Below, piece by piece: positions 1 to 8,570 of a stretch of 64,000 bases of DNA. The notes beneath the pieces are model-generated. The model worked only from the letters and a program-made list of their open reading frames with translations. It did not search any database and was not told the origin of the DNA. The DNA is from Bryopsis sp. KO-2023 (lineage: Eukaryota > Chlorophyta > Ulvophyceae > Bryopsidales > Bryopsidaceae): contig BSYQ01000012.1 in assembly GCA_030272585.1 (NCBI GenBank), positions 2,356,001 through 2,420,000 on the forward strand, read 5' to 3'. The translations under genes and the position numbers were made by a program. Numbering within the stretch: the stretch's first letter is position 1; every line of letters begins with the position of its first letter.

Positions 1-366
1 CGACCTAACCGATATGACAACCGTAGCTCACTGGTTCGCACCAGCGACCGTTACTAAACTCGACACTGAGAGGTCCCGGGATCAAATCCCACCTCTCGCA
101 CTTTAGAACTGTCACACAGATGGTGCCATCTGTCCAGACCGCGTACCGCTGAGTGCCTCATGCATTATAGTCGGACAAGTGTCGTATGGCCAGAGAGGTT
201 GAGACGCTCTGGACCATACAACTGGGATTGTACACAGCCTCAGGTTACAGGCTGTCAGGTTGGACTGAATACTTATTCGGACCAGACCTTCTTGTAAAAC
301 AACTTGGACTCGAAGAAAGACTTAGTCTCCCTCTTCCTGAACTGTAGTAAAAGCATCTTTATATCA
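1..366 (+). repeat. Element E 5' LTR (left end outside or undefined)
   Basis: The right boundary is set by the terminal TATCA at 362-366, followed by two bases and the PBS at 369, the same arrangement as in family B. No matching 3' LTR is in the window, so the left boundary cannot be placed. A perfect 7-bp inverted repeat with a 2-nt loop (CAGATGG/CCATCTG) lies near 118-133. The first 100 bases carry a tRNA-like A/B box pair, so part of the stretch could be flanking DNA. Confidence 0.6.
24..100 (+). other. tRNA-like A-box/B-box pair (degenerate)
   Basis: Bases 24-34 (TAGCTCACTGG) fit the Pol III A-box consensus TRGCNNANNGG, and 79-89 (GGATCAAATCC) differ from the B box by one base. The spacing of 55 bases is tRNA-like. 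GAGAGGT and ACCTCTC form a 7-bp inverted repeat around the T-loop-like segment. No acceptor stem pairs across the whole region, so this is not a functional tRNA. A tRNA-derived SINE head, a tRNA relic next to the E insertion, or chance are all possible. Confidence 0.3.
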
Positions 367-368
367 AC

Positions 369-380
369 TGGTTTCGGAGC
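369..380 (+). other. Primer-binding site of element E
   Basis: TGGTTTCGGAGC starts two bases after the LTR end. The same 12-mer follows every other 5' LTR in the window. It would pair with a tRNA 3' end reading GCTCCGAAACCA. It differs from the plant initiator-Met PBS at two positions. Confidence 0.75.
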
Positions 381-440
381 CGACTTCGTTACTATTCCTT
401 TCCGTATTTCCTTGCCGGACCACAAGATTTCAGACCGCGC

Positions 441-734
441 ATGTCCCACCAGGGCCAGACACTCTCTCAAGAGGACCGTGAGGCCGAAGACGAAACTGGC
501 AGACCAGGACTTCATCAGCGCTGGCACTACATCCCAAACGCCAAGTCGGAGTTTCTCAGGACGGCCTGCATTGACCTCTTGTCGTTCTACTACGGAGAGC
601 CGCCCTACGTTTCACATCGATCGGACGGACCGCCAGGACCAGACGGTTTACCGCCCCAAGTGCCAAGGGAGGACCCACCGCCACCACCACCCTCAGACGT
701 TTCCGAGACCGAGAGTGTGGGATCCTCAGCATGA
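441..734 (+). CDS. Small upstream ORF (ORF0) overlapping the gag start
   Basis: A 97-aa ORF begins at an ATG in the leader and ends in TGA at 732-734. Its stop overlaps the gag start in the sequence ATGA (gag ATG 731-733). The protein is polar, with a proline-rich end (PPPPPP near residue 82), and I recognise no domain. The ATGA overlap is the arrangement used for termination-reinitiation coupling in other systems, so it could regulate gag translation. With one copy of E in view, coding conservation cannot be judged, and it may be a chance leader ORF. Confidence 0.4.
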   Translation: MSHQGQTLSQEDREAEDETGRPGLHQRWHYIPNAKSEFLRTACIDLLSFYYGEPPYVSHRSDGPPGPDGLPPQVPREDPPPPPPSDVSETESVGSSA

Positions 735-2782
735 ACCAGCACCATCAAATGATCGCGTACCAGGACGCGGAGAGCGAACCACCAGAGTATTCGGATCACA
801 TGAGCCTGGGAACTGCCGAAGGAGACCCGCCCGAAGGAGGAGGAAACATATATGTCCAGAACAACGTGGTGCACCACGAGAACGTACACAACGAGATGCT
901 CCACGCCGAGGCCAACGACATCCGAGTGGCTCAACTCGAGCAGAACGCGGGCCAGTGGGCCGCAAATACAGTGGAAGGGCTTCGTGCCGCCCTGGACCAA
1001 ATGCGAATGGAGCTAGCTCACGCACGGGCCGAGTCGGAAGAGCGTTTGCGCAACGCGACAGTGGCCCAGACCCACGAGTTCGACTCCAGGCTCGAGAGTC
1101 AGAGAGCCGAGTTTGCACGGTTAAACGCCGAACTGGAACACAGGCTCCAACTCGCCCAGGACCGCGTGGCGCAGCGCACAGAGCGCGACGTACGACACAT
1201 TGGAGCACGAGCCGAGGCCCTCAAGCTCGAGATCACCGACAATCGTGCCGAGGTCGCCAACCTAGGACGCGTGGCCAAGGAGTTGAAAATGGACCAGCCC
1301 CGCGTGGAAGATCTCATCGCACGGTTCACGGAGAAGATACCCGTGGCGCGACCAGCTGCCGCAGTAGGCATGGTCGGTACACAAACGGTTGCCAACCCTA
1401 CCACGACCGCGGCACCGGATGCCACGAACCAGGCCCAGGACGAAGGACCCTCGGCGCCACCTATTGCTCCGTTGAGCCAACCCCCAGTACCCTTGGTTCC
1501 CCCATTCCAGCTCCATGGGCAGCCTCACGTTCCCGTACCTCTGCTCGCACCACCTATCGCCATTTCCGGGAGTCACCGAGATCCATGGGCTCCACTGAAC
1601 CAGCGCGTCGGTTTCGGTGGGAGCCGAGGAGTATCACGAGGACACCGAGATCCCTTCTCGGGAATGGGATCCTATGCCTCTGTGGGGCAACAGGACCCGG
1701 CGGGCCAACAGAATGCCGCCCCGCCAGGACGACCATTACGATCGAGTGGGAACCCCGGAGGAGGAGGCGGTGATGGAGGCGATGATGGGGACGGTGGAGG
1801 ACCAGGACGAGGACCACCCAATGGACCAGGAGGACCGGGAGGACCGGGAGGACCTGGAGGGCCTGGAGGAGGACCACCCAATGGACCAGGAGGACCGGGA
1901 GGACCTGGAGGACCAGGAGGGCCAGGAGGACCCCCAGGAGTACCAGTTCCAGGGAATGATGGCGCACGAGTACTCCGACAACTCAAGCTACAGATCCCAA
2001 AAGCCTATTCAGGAGGGCCTGAACTTTCCCTCACAGAATGGGTGATGCAAATGGCGCGTTGGCTACGTGCCCAGGGCGTAGCGGAAGCCTACTGGTTGCA
2101 AGTGATGACGGCAAATACGGCCGGCGCAGCATCCCGTTGGCTCAATTTGCAGGAGCTGCGGATTGGAGAAGGAGCGCGCGCCCCATTCGCGGACTGGAGA
2201 GCCTGGGCAGATGAGGCCAGGCAGAAATTCGAACCGACCACCACAGCGGAGAAAGCACGTACCATGCTGAGAACGCTCCGGCAACAGACCTCCGTATCCG
2301 ATTACGTGCGTCGTTTCAACGACGTCTGTTTCAGGATACCCGACATGACGGAGGCGGAGATGTTTTCTGCATTCGTCGCCGGTCTACGCGACCCTATCAG
2401 GACCAGCGTAGCCGGGTTCGTTCAGGGCGACCTGGACGAGGCAATTTCCATGGCCGAACGACTGGACGGTGTCAAGCAGCTGCATCCGCAGTCAGGACAG
2501 CGCCCAGGACCGAGAAGATGGTTCAAAAAGAGCCGCGCAAATGCTATTGGCGGCAAGGACGAACCAAGTCGCTCAGCGGCCATTGGAGGTGGCCGAGGCC
2601 GAGGAGGCTGGAAAGGAGGACGAGGCCGAGGAGGTGGTCGGGGAGGACGTTTTGGCAACAGGACCAATGGAACTGGACATGCGACGACAAATCCAAACGT
2701 GGAATGTTTTCTTTGTCACAAGCGAGGGCATATCGTGAAGAACTGCCCAAAATACGCTGAGACAAGGAATGCGGGAAACTGA
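731..2782 (+). CDS. gag: Element E Gag (capsid-nucleocapsid)
   Basis: This 683-aa Gag forms the virus-like particle and packages RNA in the cytoplasm. In order it has an acidic N-terminus, a coiled-coil-like region (about residues 60-220), a proline/alanine linker, a collagen-like Gly-Gly-Pro tract (about 355-405), a capsid domain of Retrotrans_gag type (about 415-580, with AASRWL and the EYVRRFN-like DYVRRFN motif), an RGG-rich basic stretch, and one CCHC zinc knuckle (CFLCHKRGHIVKNC, about 658-671). The ATG at 731 is the first in frame. The stop is preceded by a slippery heptamer, so some ribosomes probably move into pol. The ORF is intact. Confidence 0.9.
   Translation: MNQHHQMIAYQDAESEPPEYSDHMSLGTAEGDPPEGGGNIYVQNNVVHHENVHNEMLHAEANDIRVAQLEQNAGQWAANTVEGLRAALDQMRMELAHARAESEERLRNATVAQTHEFDSRLESQRAEFARLNAELEHRLQLAQDRVAQRTERDVRHIGARAEALKLEITDNRAEVANLGRVAKELKMDQPRVEDLIARFTEKIPVARPAAAVGMVGTQTVANPTTTAAPDATNQAQDEGPSAPPIAPLSQPPVPLVPPFQLHGQPHVPVPLLAPPIAISGSHRDPWAPLNQRVGFGGSRGVSRGHRDPFSGMGSYASVGQQDPAGQQNAAPPGRPLRSSGNPGGGGGDGGDDGDGGGPGRGPPNGPGGPGGPGGPGGPGGGPPNGPGGPGGPGGPGGPGGPPGVPVPGNDGARVLRQLKLQIPKAYSGGPELSLTEWVMQMARWLRAQGVAEAYWLQVMTANTAGAASRWLNLQELRIGEGARAPFADWRAWADEARQKFEPTTTAEKARTMLRTLRQQTSVSDYVRRFNDVCFRIPDMTEAEMFSAFVAGLRDPIRTSVAGFVQGDLDEAISMAERLDGVKQLHPQSGQRPGPRRWFKKSRANAIGGKDEPSRSAAIGGGRGRGGWKGGRGRGGGRGGRFGNRTNGTGHATTNPNVECFLCHKRGHIVKNCPKYAETRNAGN
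1798..1937 (+). repeat. Collagen-like Gly-Gly-Pro tandem repeat in E gag
   Basis: GGACCN-type 9-bp units are stacked here, with a longer 60-bp period visible at 1811 and 1871 (both start GGACCACCCAATGGACC). The repeat stays in frame and encodes GGPGGP and PPNGPGG. Slippage is the likely source. Confidence 0.85.
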
Positions 2783-2831
2783 AGGTCCGCAGCACGCCAC
2801 CGCGGGCTACGGATAAACATATACGCGGTGG
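2773..2831 (+). promoter_or_regulatory. Probable -1 ribosomal frameshift site, E gag to pol
   Basis: The codons before the gag stop give G GGA AAC (2773-2779), a canonical -1 slippery heptamer, directly followed by TGA. An 8-bp perfect stem (CCACCGCG 2797-2804, CGCGGTGG 2824-2831) lies 17 nt downstream. The pol frame is -1 to gag and is open across the site from at least 2761. There is no pol ATG nearby, which supports frameshifting over initiation. Confidence 0.75.
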
Positions 2832-3377
2832 AAAGGAGGGAGGAAGGACGAAAAGGAAGGAAACGAAGAACGGTCAAGAGGAGCAAGATTCGGATGGTCC
2901 GGACTTGCAGGAAGATGCTGATGGCTTTGAGCCGCGAGTAAATCCAACTCAGGATCGGCAGGGGCGGACTGATATCACGCCCCAGGATAAAGCCAGTCGA
3001 CCGAGGGTCGGTCGACAACAAGATGAAGCCCCAAGACAGTGGGGATCACCAGGGGATGGTGATGGGGAATCCTTTTCATCAAATTCGCCCAGGGAGGGCA
3101 AGACACCCAGGGTGGGTGGGGGAACAGTTCAAAATAAGGAAAGGAGTAATTTTTCTTTTGATTTTTTAGGCCGGACTGGGCCTAGGCACACTGATTCGAA
3201 ATTTACAGGGTTTGAGCTTGAAGTAAAAATTGGGGGAGAACTTTTGATAGCTTATGTTGACAGTGGGAGTTGGGACAACTATATTTCAGCAGATGTTATG
3301 AAGCAATTTTCGTTGAGTACGGTTGGGCAACCGAAAAGATTGGTGATGGCTGACGGATCGACCCAAAAGACCTTAGG
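2779..3377 (+). CDS. pol: Element E Pol, first piece: linker and start of protease
   Basis: The -1 frame continues from the frameshift site as a basic, then Ser/Pro-rich linker and reaches a retropepsin start. The catalytic triad is D-S-G in YVDSGSWDNYIS (about 3256-3291). The flap-side segment follows to 3377, where element A1 is inserted. The frame is resumed exactly at 59759, whose first residues complete the protease. The enzyme would process the Gag-Pol polyprotein. As it stands the protein runs into the A1 LTR and ends at 3514-3516. Confidence 0.85.
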
Positions 3378-3845
3378 TGTAACCCCCAACCACGTCGCCT
3401 TAAACCGATTTGGTCACCTCCACAGGAGGAGTGCTGCCACAGAACTGGGACTGTGGCAGCAGTGCAGTAATGATTGTGGTGAAGGAGCAGTCCTGCCACA
3501 GCAGGGTTTTTTATAATGATTTGTCAAGGTTTCTAAGGGCAGTTGGGTAGTAGTTAGACCGTCCATTTGTTAGGTTCAATAAGGGTTAGTAAGGGTTATT
3601 ATAGGTCAAAGAGGTAGCTAGGTTGTAGCTGAAGTCCATTGGGGCTGAAGCCACAGTTTTTGTATTTATAAGGCACCTCTGAACATATTCGATGTAAGAC
3701 TCTTTGTTGCTTGAGTTTTTGTCTTCTCCTTTCCGACCTTCGCACACTATCCCGTTCACTCACGAGCCTTTAGGCTCTTTTCCGTTCTCCCCACGATCAG
3801 TCCCTCCGCAGGGGTGACCTTTTGGGGAGAGACGACGTTATTTGG
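3378..3845 (+). repeat. A1 5' LTR
   Basis: It starts TGTAACCC, in a first ~40 bases strongly similar to family C LTRs (CCACGTCGCC is shared), and carries a TATA-like TATTTATAAGG at 3663-3673. It ends ATTTGG, immediately followed by the PBS. The 3' LTR continues instead with GGTTACA, which is absent here. Confidence 0.9.
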
Positions 3846-3857
3846 TGGTTTCGGAGC
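3846..3857 (+). other. Primer-binding site of A1
   Basis: TGGTTTCGGAGC directly abuts the LTR without the 2-nt spacer seen in E and B. It is identical to the other PBSs in the window. Confidence 0.75.
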
Positions 3858-4065
3858 CTAGGTCGAAAATCTGGCTGAGGGGTCGACCCCACCGTGGTTA
3901 TCCAAGGAGCTACTCGAGTATCTCGAATCAAATCGAGATCTAAGGAAGAGATACAGAGAGCTCTTCAAGGAGGAAGGACTACAACCGCCGGAAGAACTGC
4001 ATTTGGACACAACTGAAAGCTCAAGCTCGGAGGATTCATCGGGTAGCAGTAGTTCCGCTGGAATC

Positions 4066-5315
4066 ATGGCAGCACCAATGCCATTACCGCCGCCACTGCC
4101 GGCAGCTCCCTTGGACAAAATCTCTCGCTTTGAGACGGTGACTTCCAGGAACTTCAGATATGTTTTCCAAAGAGCACACTTATATGCAGCATTTCCGCAG
4201 TTCTGTGCGTGTTTGGTGGATCATTATTCACCCGACGGAGCCGGGGAGAATATCCTTCCGATTATCTACGAAGTGTCTCCACACACAGTTGCCAGTTTTG
4301 ACGCAGCATATCCGCCAGGAACCCATGACAGGGGTAGAAGAGATCCTCCGGCGACCAACGCCACGATCGACAATTTGAAGATGAACTTGGTTGGATATCT
4401 GGTGCACTCGAGGATCATAAACGAGTCTCCCGCGGAGAAAGAAGCAATATTGAGGAAGTGTGTCAAGAAGAAAGGCCAAACATGGCTAGTTTGGCTGGAG
4501 CACTTTCGCCAGGAAGCTCTGGCGGTAGAAGCTGATGTCGAAGATACAAGAGTCAAGGACATCTTCTTCAAACTCCTTCCGAAAGACTGCAGAAACGGTA
4601 TCGCGGGAATGCCGACCATTAACTACAAGGACGTGATCCAAAACGCAAAGGAATGGTTGATCAACGTCTTTCGTTTGGTTGATACCAGCTCCCACACTGG
4701 AGGGGATGCAATGGACATTGGAGCGGTAGGCGAGACTGTAGCACCTGCAGAAACGGAAGCGCCGGTGAGACAAGGAGAACTTCCGCAGACCGATTGGCAA
4801 CAAAAGTTGAAAGAGGTACCGTTTGGCTCTCTCAAGTTTTTCATCACTCAATTGAGTAAGAGAGATCGAAGATTCAAAGGTTTTTTGAGCTGGTTGGCAA
4901 AGAGCGGCGGCGGAGGAAGCGGAGGCAACGGCGGATTCAGGAACAACGGAGGTGGATTTAGAAGAGGAGGAACACCGTATCGTGGAATGCCTACGAGAAC
5001 CGTTCAATTCGACGAACCCCAATTCGAAGACAACAACGAGTTTGAAGGATTGGAAGAAGAAGATCTCTACCAACCCGAGACAAACTACGTCGGGACTATT
5101 TCTGCCGTGCCTGTGGCAAAAGTGCCGACGAGGAAATGGAAGAAGTCCGAGAGAACGCAGTACCGTCGCGGGAATCCAACCGGTGGACCAAAGCAAACAA
5201 GGAGTTCCAAGAGTCCTGAAACCGGAGGGATTTTGAAGACCAAAACTTACAAGGAAGTTTTGACTGTGGGAAAATCAGCAGGACTCCTGACAACCAAGAT
5301 GTCTCTCGTATCTAC
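4066..5315 (+). CDS. gag: A1 Gag-protease, first piece (Gag)
   Basis: The frame is open from 3862, but the first ATG is at 4066; the 68 codons before it contain none, so either the protein starts at 4066 or a non-AUG codon is used. The Gag has a Ser/Pro-rich start, a helical capsid-like region rich in Trp and Leu (about residues 25-220), a glycine-rich stretch (about 285-310) and a basic tail. No CCHC knuckle is visible. I do not recognise the family; the position and composition argue for Gag. B1 is inserted at 5316, and the frame resumes at 15418 in the protease, so Gag and protease form one ORF. Confidence 0.7.
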
Positions 5316-5735
5316 TGTTAGTCTTTTAGCGCTATACGAGGTAGTTTGGGATAGAGCCGAGGGTGGCTGACGCATGTGGGTTCGCGAGTAAGACAGATTA
5401 GACCCAGAGTTTGGGGCATGCGTCAGCGTACTACACTTAGGGGTACTTAAGAGGCCCACTCGTTGTTTTGACATTCACTTTACTTTGTAAGAACTCGGGA
5501 TTCGTGGGATTGGTGTGTTCCCGCTTGTGTGTGTGTTTGTGTGTGTGTGTGTTAAGTGTTTGCCTGACGCAATCACTTCCCAACCCAAGTGCTCTAGTAG
5601 CGTTCACAACCGCGCTAGCTAGAGAGTTGTCTAAATCAACAAACCCCACAAGTATACTTGCGTTAGCCAGCAAGTTATCACGAATCCAACCAACACAGCC
5701 GACCACTATTGCGTCACCCACAAGCTTCACTATCA
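5316..5735 (+). repeat. B1 5' LTR
   Basis: It runs TGTTAGTC...ACTATCA with a TATA-like TACTTAAGAG near 5446 and a TG microsatellite near 5525-5553. ORFs read through the microsatellite (VCVCLCVCV) are not genes. Confidence 0.95.
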
Positions 5736-5737
5736 AT

Positions 5738-5749
5738 TGGTTTCGGAGC
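5738..5749 (+). other. Primer-binding site of B1
   Basis: TGGTTTCGGAGC begins two bases after the LTR, the standard LTR-PBS spacing. Confidence 0.8.
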
Positions 5750-5880
5750 GGGGCAAGAACTTTAAGTTCTTGAGATCGAAACTTGTGAACGTGGCGCAAC
5801 AAACGTTTTTGTTTGTTTGTTTGGTAGAGAGAAACTCCAACCGTGGTTGTTGAGTACTCCCAAATAGTGGCTGAGAGACC

Positions 5881-8535
5881 ATGGCTGACCGTGAACACGC
5901 ATTGGCAGTGCGCGAGCCTCAAGTCGAAGAGCCAGGGATTGAACCTGAGTTCGATGAGGAATTGCCTGACGCACCCAATGTTGTGTATCAACAAATAAAC
6001 GTCCAGAACATCCACAATGTCCAGCAAGCAGCTGTCGACATAGACATGGGAGCTGATGCGGAAGCCTTAAGAGAGGATGTGGATGCGGTCCATGACCGTG
6101 TGGACGATTTAGCCCACGGGCTAAGGGGTCACCTGCAGCAAGTTGACCAGACACTGGGGCAGAGGCTAGCCCATGCTGAGGCCTCTGTGTCGAACCAACT
6201 GGCTGGCGCATCAGAGGTGATCGGGCAGGCGCTGGAAACACAGCACCAGCATGCGCAACAGGTTGAGGCCACACAGCATGCGGTGGTGTCGCAACAGCAG
6301 AAGCTGGATTCAGTAGCGGCTCAACATAGTCGATACGAGCAGAGGCTATTACGCCAAGATATCGACCATAGAAAAGAAAGAGCCGAGATCAAAGCTTCTG
6401 TGGACGCAATAACGAGGAGAATGGATGCCGCAGACATTCTAGCGGACTCTCGTTTTGCTGACCTAAAAGAAGCAACTGAAGCATCAGCACTTCAGTTAAA
6501 ACAACTCTCCGAGTTATCCCTTGTTCAAGGGCGGAGAATTGAAGGCTTATTAGGAACTGTTGCGGATTCCAACGAAAAAGTCGAACGGACTCTAGAATTG
6601 TTTCGGGAGTCCTTGCACAAACAAGGTGCTGAGGTGAAGCGTTTGCAGAGCTCCAGAGTAGCAATTCAAAAAGATTTGATTGCCTTGGAGAAAAAGGCAT
6701 CCAAAACCTGGGATCAGCAGCAAGATGCAGCTGATGTAGTTGCCTTAAGATTATCTGGCCTGGAACGAAGCATGGAGGATGTGAGTGGCGGAAGTCAGAG
6801 TGCCCAAAGTGGAAGTGATGCTCGAGCAGTATCACCAGAGCGTGAAGAATCAACTTCCCCTGAGCCTGAGGACTCAGCCTTTGGAATGCCGCTGCCGAAG
6901 AAATCAGTAAAGCAGTTGGCTGCATCATGGCCGCCACTAGACCAGAGCTTCGCGGTAGGAATGGTTGGGGCAGGAACCTCAACAATACCGGCTCCTCCAG
7001 CAGTACAGGTCGAGGAGGGTGAAATTGTTGCTGCAGAAGCACCACCATGCACTGCAGTGGACAGCGCACCAGACGCTGATTTCACATTCCCTCAATTGAT
7101 ACCTCCAAGTACAAGAGCTCAGCCTGGAGTACGCATCTCAGAACCCGACTCTGCCGATGGATCACGTAGACCCACACGAACTAACCCAAGAGTTCTCTCC
7201 TCAGCAGAAGTGTTATACCAAATTGACCTTGAGCGTGCTAAGGCACAGGTCAGAGAAGAGAAAGGAAAAGAACCCATGCAGATCCCCACACGTACTGGAA
7301 GATTGGGACTTGGGTTAAGTGCTTTGGGAGCAAGGGTAGAAAATAATCCCTTTGCTGCACTTGGTTCATATGAGTCTACTGGTGGACCCAGTCGAGTTCC
7401 TCGCATGCGAGGTAACTTTGGAGACCCTGGTGATGACGACCCAGATGATGATGGCGGTGATGATTACCGCGACAGGCGAAACCGCCCACCTTCCCGCATT
7501 CCAGGTGCGCCTGATGGCGGAGGAGGTGGTGGCGGCGGTGGAGATGGTGGAGGCGGTGGACCTCCCGGTGGACCTCCTGATGGAGGTGGAGGTGGAGGTG
7601 GCGCTGGATCAGCAGGGCCAGGACCTCCTAGGCAAGGACAGTGGTTGCCTAGCACCGTCAAGTTGCAAATGCCTCGCGCATTTAACGGAAGTGGAGAACC
7701 AAAAGCCCGTAAATGGCAAGTGCTCATGACGCGGTACTTGAGAACCTGCGGAGTGCATGAAGCACAGTGGCAATCGATTATGGCCACTAACCTTTATGGG
7801 GCTGCCTCGGATTGGTTAACAATGCAAGAGTTGAAAATTCACCGAGGTGAAAGACCACCCTTCCGTGACTGGATGGACTTCATGGATGGCTTAGCTACAG
7901 CTTTCGAATTCTCTAGTGATCGAGATGAAGCGTGGCGTGACCTCCATAAACTCAAGCAGACTGGAACCGTGAAACAGTTCGTTAAAGAGTTTCAGCGGTT
8001 AGTCTTGAGGATTCCAGACCTCGAAGAGGATCACCAGTATTTGCTCTTCGTGGATGGACTTAAGAGTGAAGTTCAGAAGTTAGTCGCTGCAACGGTACCT
8101 CGAGATGTCGAGGCCGCCATCATATCCGCCGAACGATTGGAAGCCCTTGGAGTTGGAACACAAGGCCAAGGAGGGCAAACCAATCAGAAAAAGAAAGGAG
8201 TCTGGCGTGGTGGAAGAAAGAAGAAAGGCCAGAATCAGGGTCAGCAGCAGCAGAACCCTACACCACCAGCCCAAGCACCACCACAAGCTGCCGCAGGAGT
8301 GCAACAACAGCAGCAGCAACAGCAACAAGGACGAGGAGGAGGACGTGGTGGTGGTGGACGTGGACGCGGTGGTGGTAACCGTGGAAGAGGACAAGCCAAC
8401 CAGGGAAGACAGAACCCCCAGGGGGGAGGGGGATATAATTGTTATCTTTGTGGAAAGAAGGGTCACCCTGTGAGGCAATGTCCTAGATTGGAGGAGGTGA
8501 AAAACCTCCCCGATGTAAAAAAAATGTTAAACTGA
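5881..8535 (+). CDS. gag: B1 Gag
   Basis: This 884-aa Gag starts at an ATG in strong context (ACCATGG). It has an acidic N-terminus, long coiled-coil segments rich in Ala, Gln and Glu (about residues 55-290), a Ser/Pro/Glu linker, a polyglycine tract (about 543-580), a capsid domain of Retrotrans_gag type (about 595-760, with AASDWL and VKEFQRLVLRIPDL), a polyglutamine and RGG region (about 800-845), and one CCHC knuckle (CYLCGKKGHPVRQC, about 857-870). It assembles particles and binds element RNA. B1, B2 and B3 are nearly identical, differing in the length of the glutamine run. The stop lies in a frameshift cassette. Confidence 0.95.
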   Translation: MADREHALAVREPQVEEPGIEPEFDEELPDAPNVVYQQINVQNIHNVQQAAVDIDMGADAEALREDVDAVHDRVDDLAHGLRGHLQQVDQTLGQRLAHAEASVSNQLAGASEVIGQALETQHQHAQQVEATQHAVVSQQQKLDSVAAQHSRYEQRLLRQDIDHRKERAEIKASVDAITRRMDAADILADSRFADLKEATEASALQLKQLSELSLVQGRRIEGLLGTVADSNEKVERTLELFRESLHKQGAEVKRLQSSRVAIQKDLIALEKKASKTWDQQQDAADVVALRLSGLERSMEDVSGGSQSAQSGSDARAVSPEREESTSPEPEDSAFGMPLPKKSVKQLAASWPPLDQSFAVGMVGAGTSTIPAPPAVQVEEGEIVAAEAPPCTAVDSAPDADFTFPQLIPPSTRAQPGVRISEPDSADGSRRPTRTNPRVLSSAEVLYQIDLERAKAQVREEKGKEPMQIPTRTGRLGLGLSALGARVENNPFAALGSYESTGGPSRVPRMRGNFGDPGDDDPDDDGGDDYRDRRNRPPSRIPGAPDGGGGGGGGGDGGGGGPPGGPPDGGGGGGGAGSAGPGPPRQGQWLPSTVKLQMPRAFNGSGEPKARKWQVLMTRYLRTCGVHEAQWQSIMATNLYGAASDWLTMQELKIHRGERPPFRDWMDFMDGLATAFEFSSDRDEAWRDLHKLKQTGTVKQFVKEFQRLVLRIPDLEEDHQYLLFVDGLKSEVQKLVAATVPRDVEAAIISAERLEALGVGTQGQGGQTNQKKKGVWRGGRKKKGQNQGQQQQNPTPPAQAPPQAAAGVQQQQQQQQQGRGGGRGGGGRGRGGGNRGRGQANQGRQNPQGGGGYNCYLCGKKGHPVRQCPRLEEVKNLPDVKKMLN

Positions 8536-8570
8536 CCGCCAGGCAGGAAACTGCTTCGTCTGAGCCTGGC
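8517..8570 (+). promoter_or_regulatory. Probable -1 frameshift site, B1 gag to pol
   Basis: Two slippery heptamers stand in the gag frame: A AAA AAA (8517-8523) and G UUA AAC (8526-8532), the latter touching the TGA stop. After a 5-nt spacer a 7-bp stem forms (GCCAGGC 8538-8544, GCCTGGC 8564-8570), with a GCAG-GAAA-CTGC hairpin as an alternative fold. Pol is -1 and open across the site. The cassette is unchanged in B2 and B3. Confidence 0.8.

Noticed and set aside
304-1773. 489-codon Arg/Pro-rich ORF overlapping E gag
   Set aside because: It is a shadow of the gag frame, starts at a non-ATG codon within the leader, and has low-complexity composition.
5437-6027. ORFs through the B LTR (VCVCLCVCV and the antisense THTHKHTHK)
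   Set aside because: They come from the TG microsatellite and recur in every B LTR; they have no element-level role that I can support.
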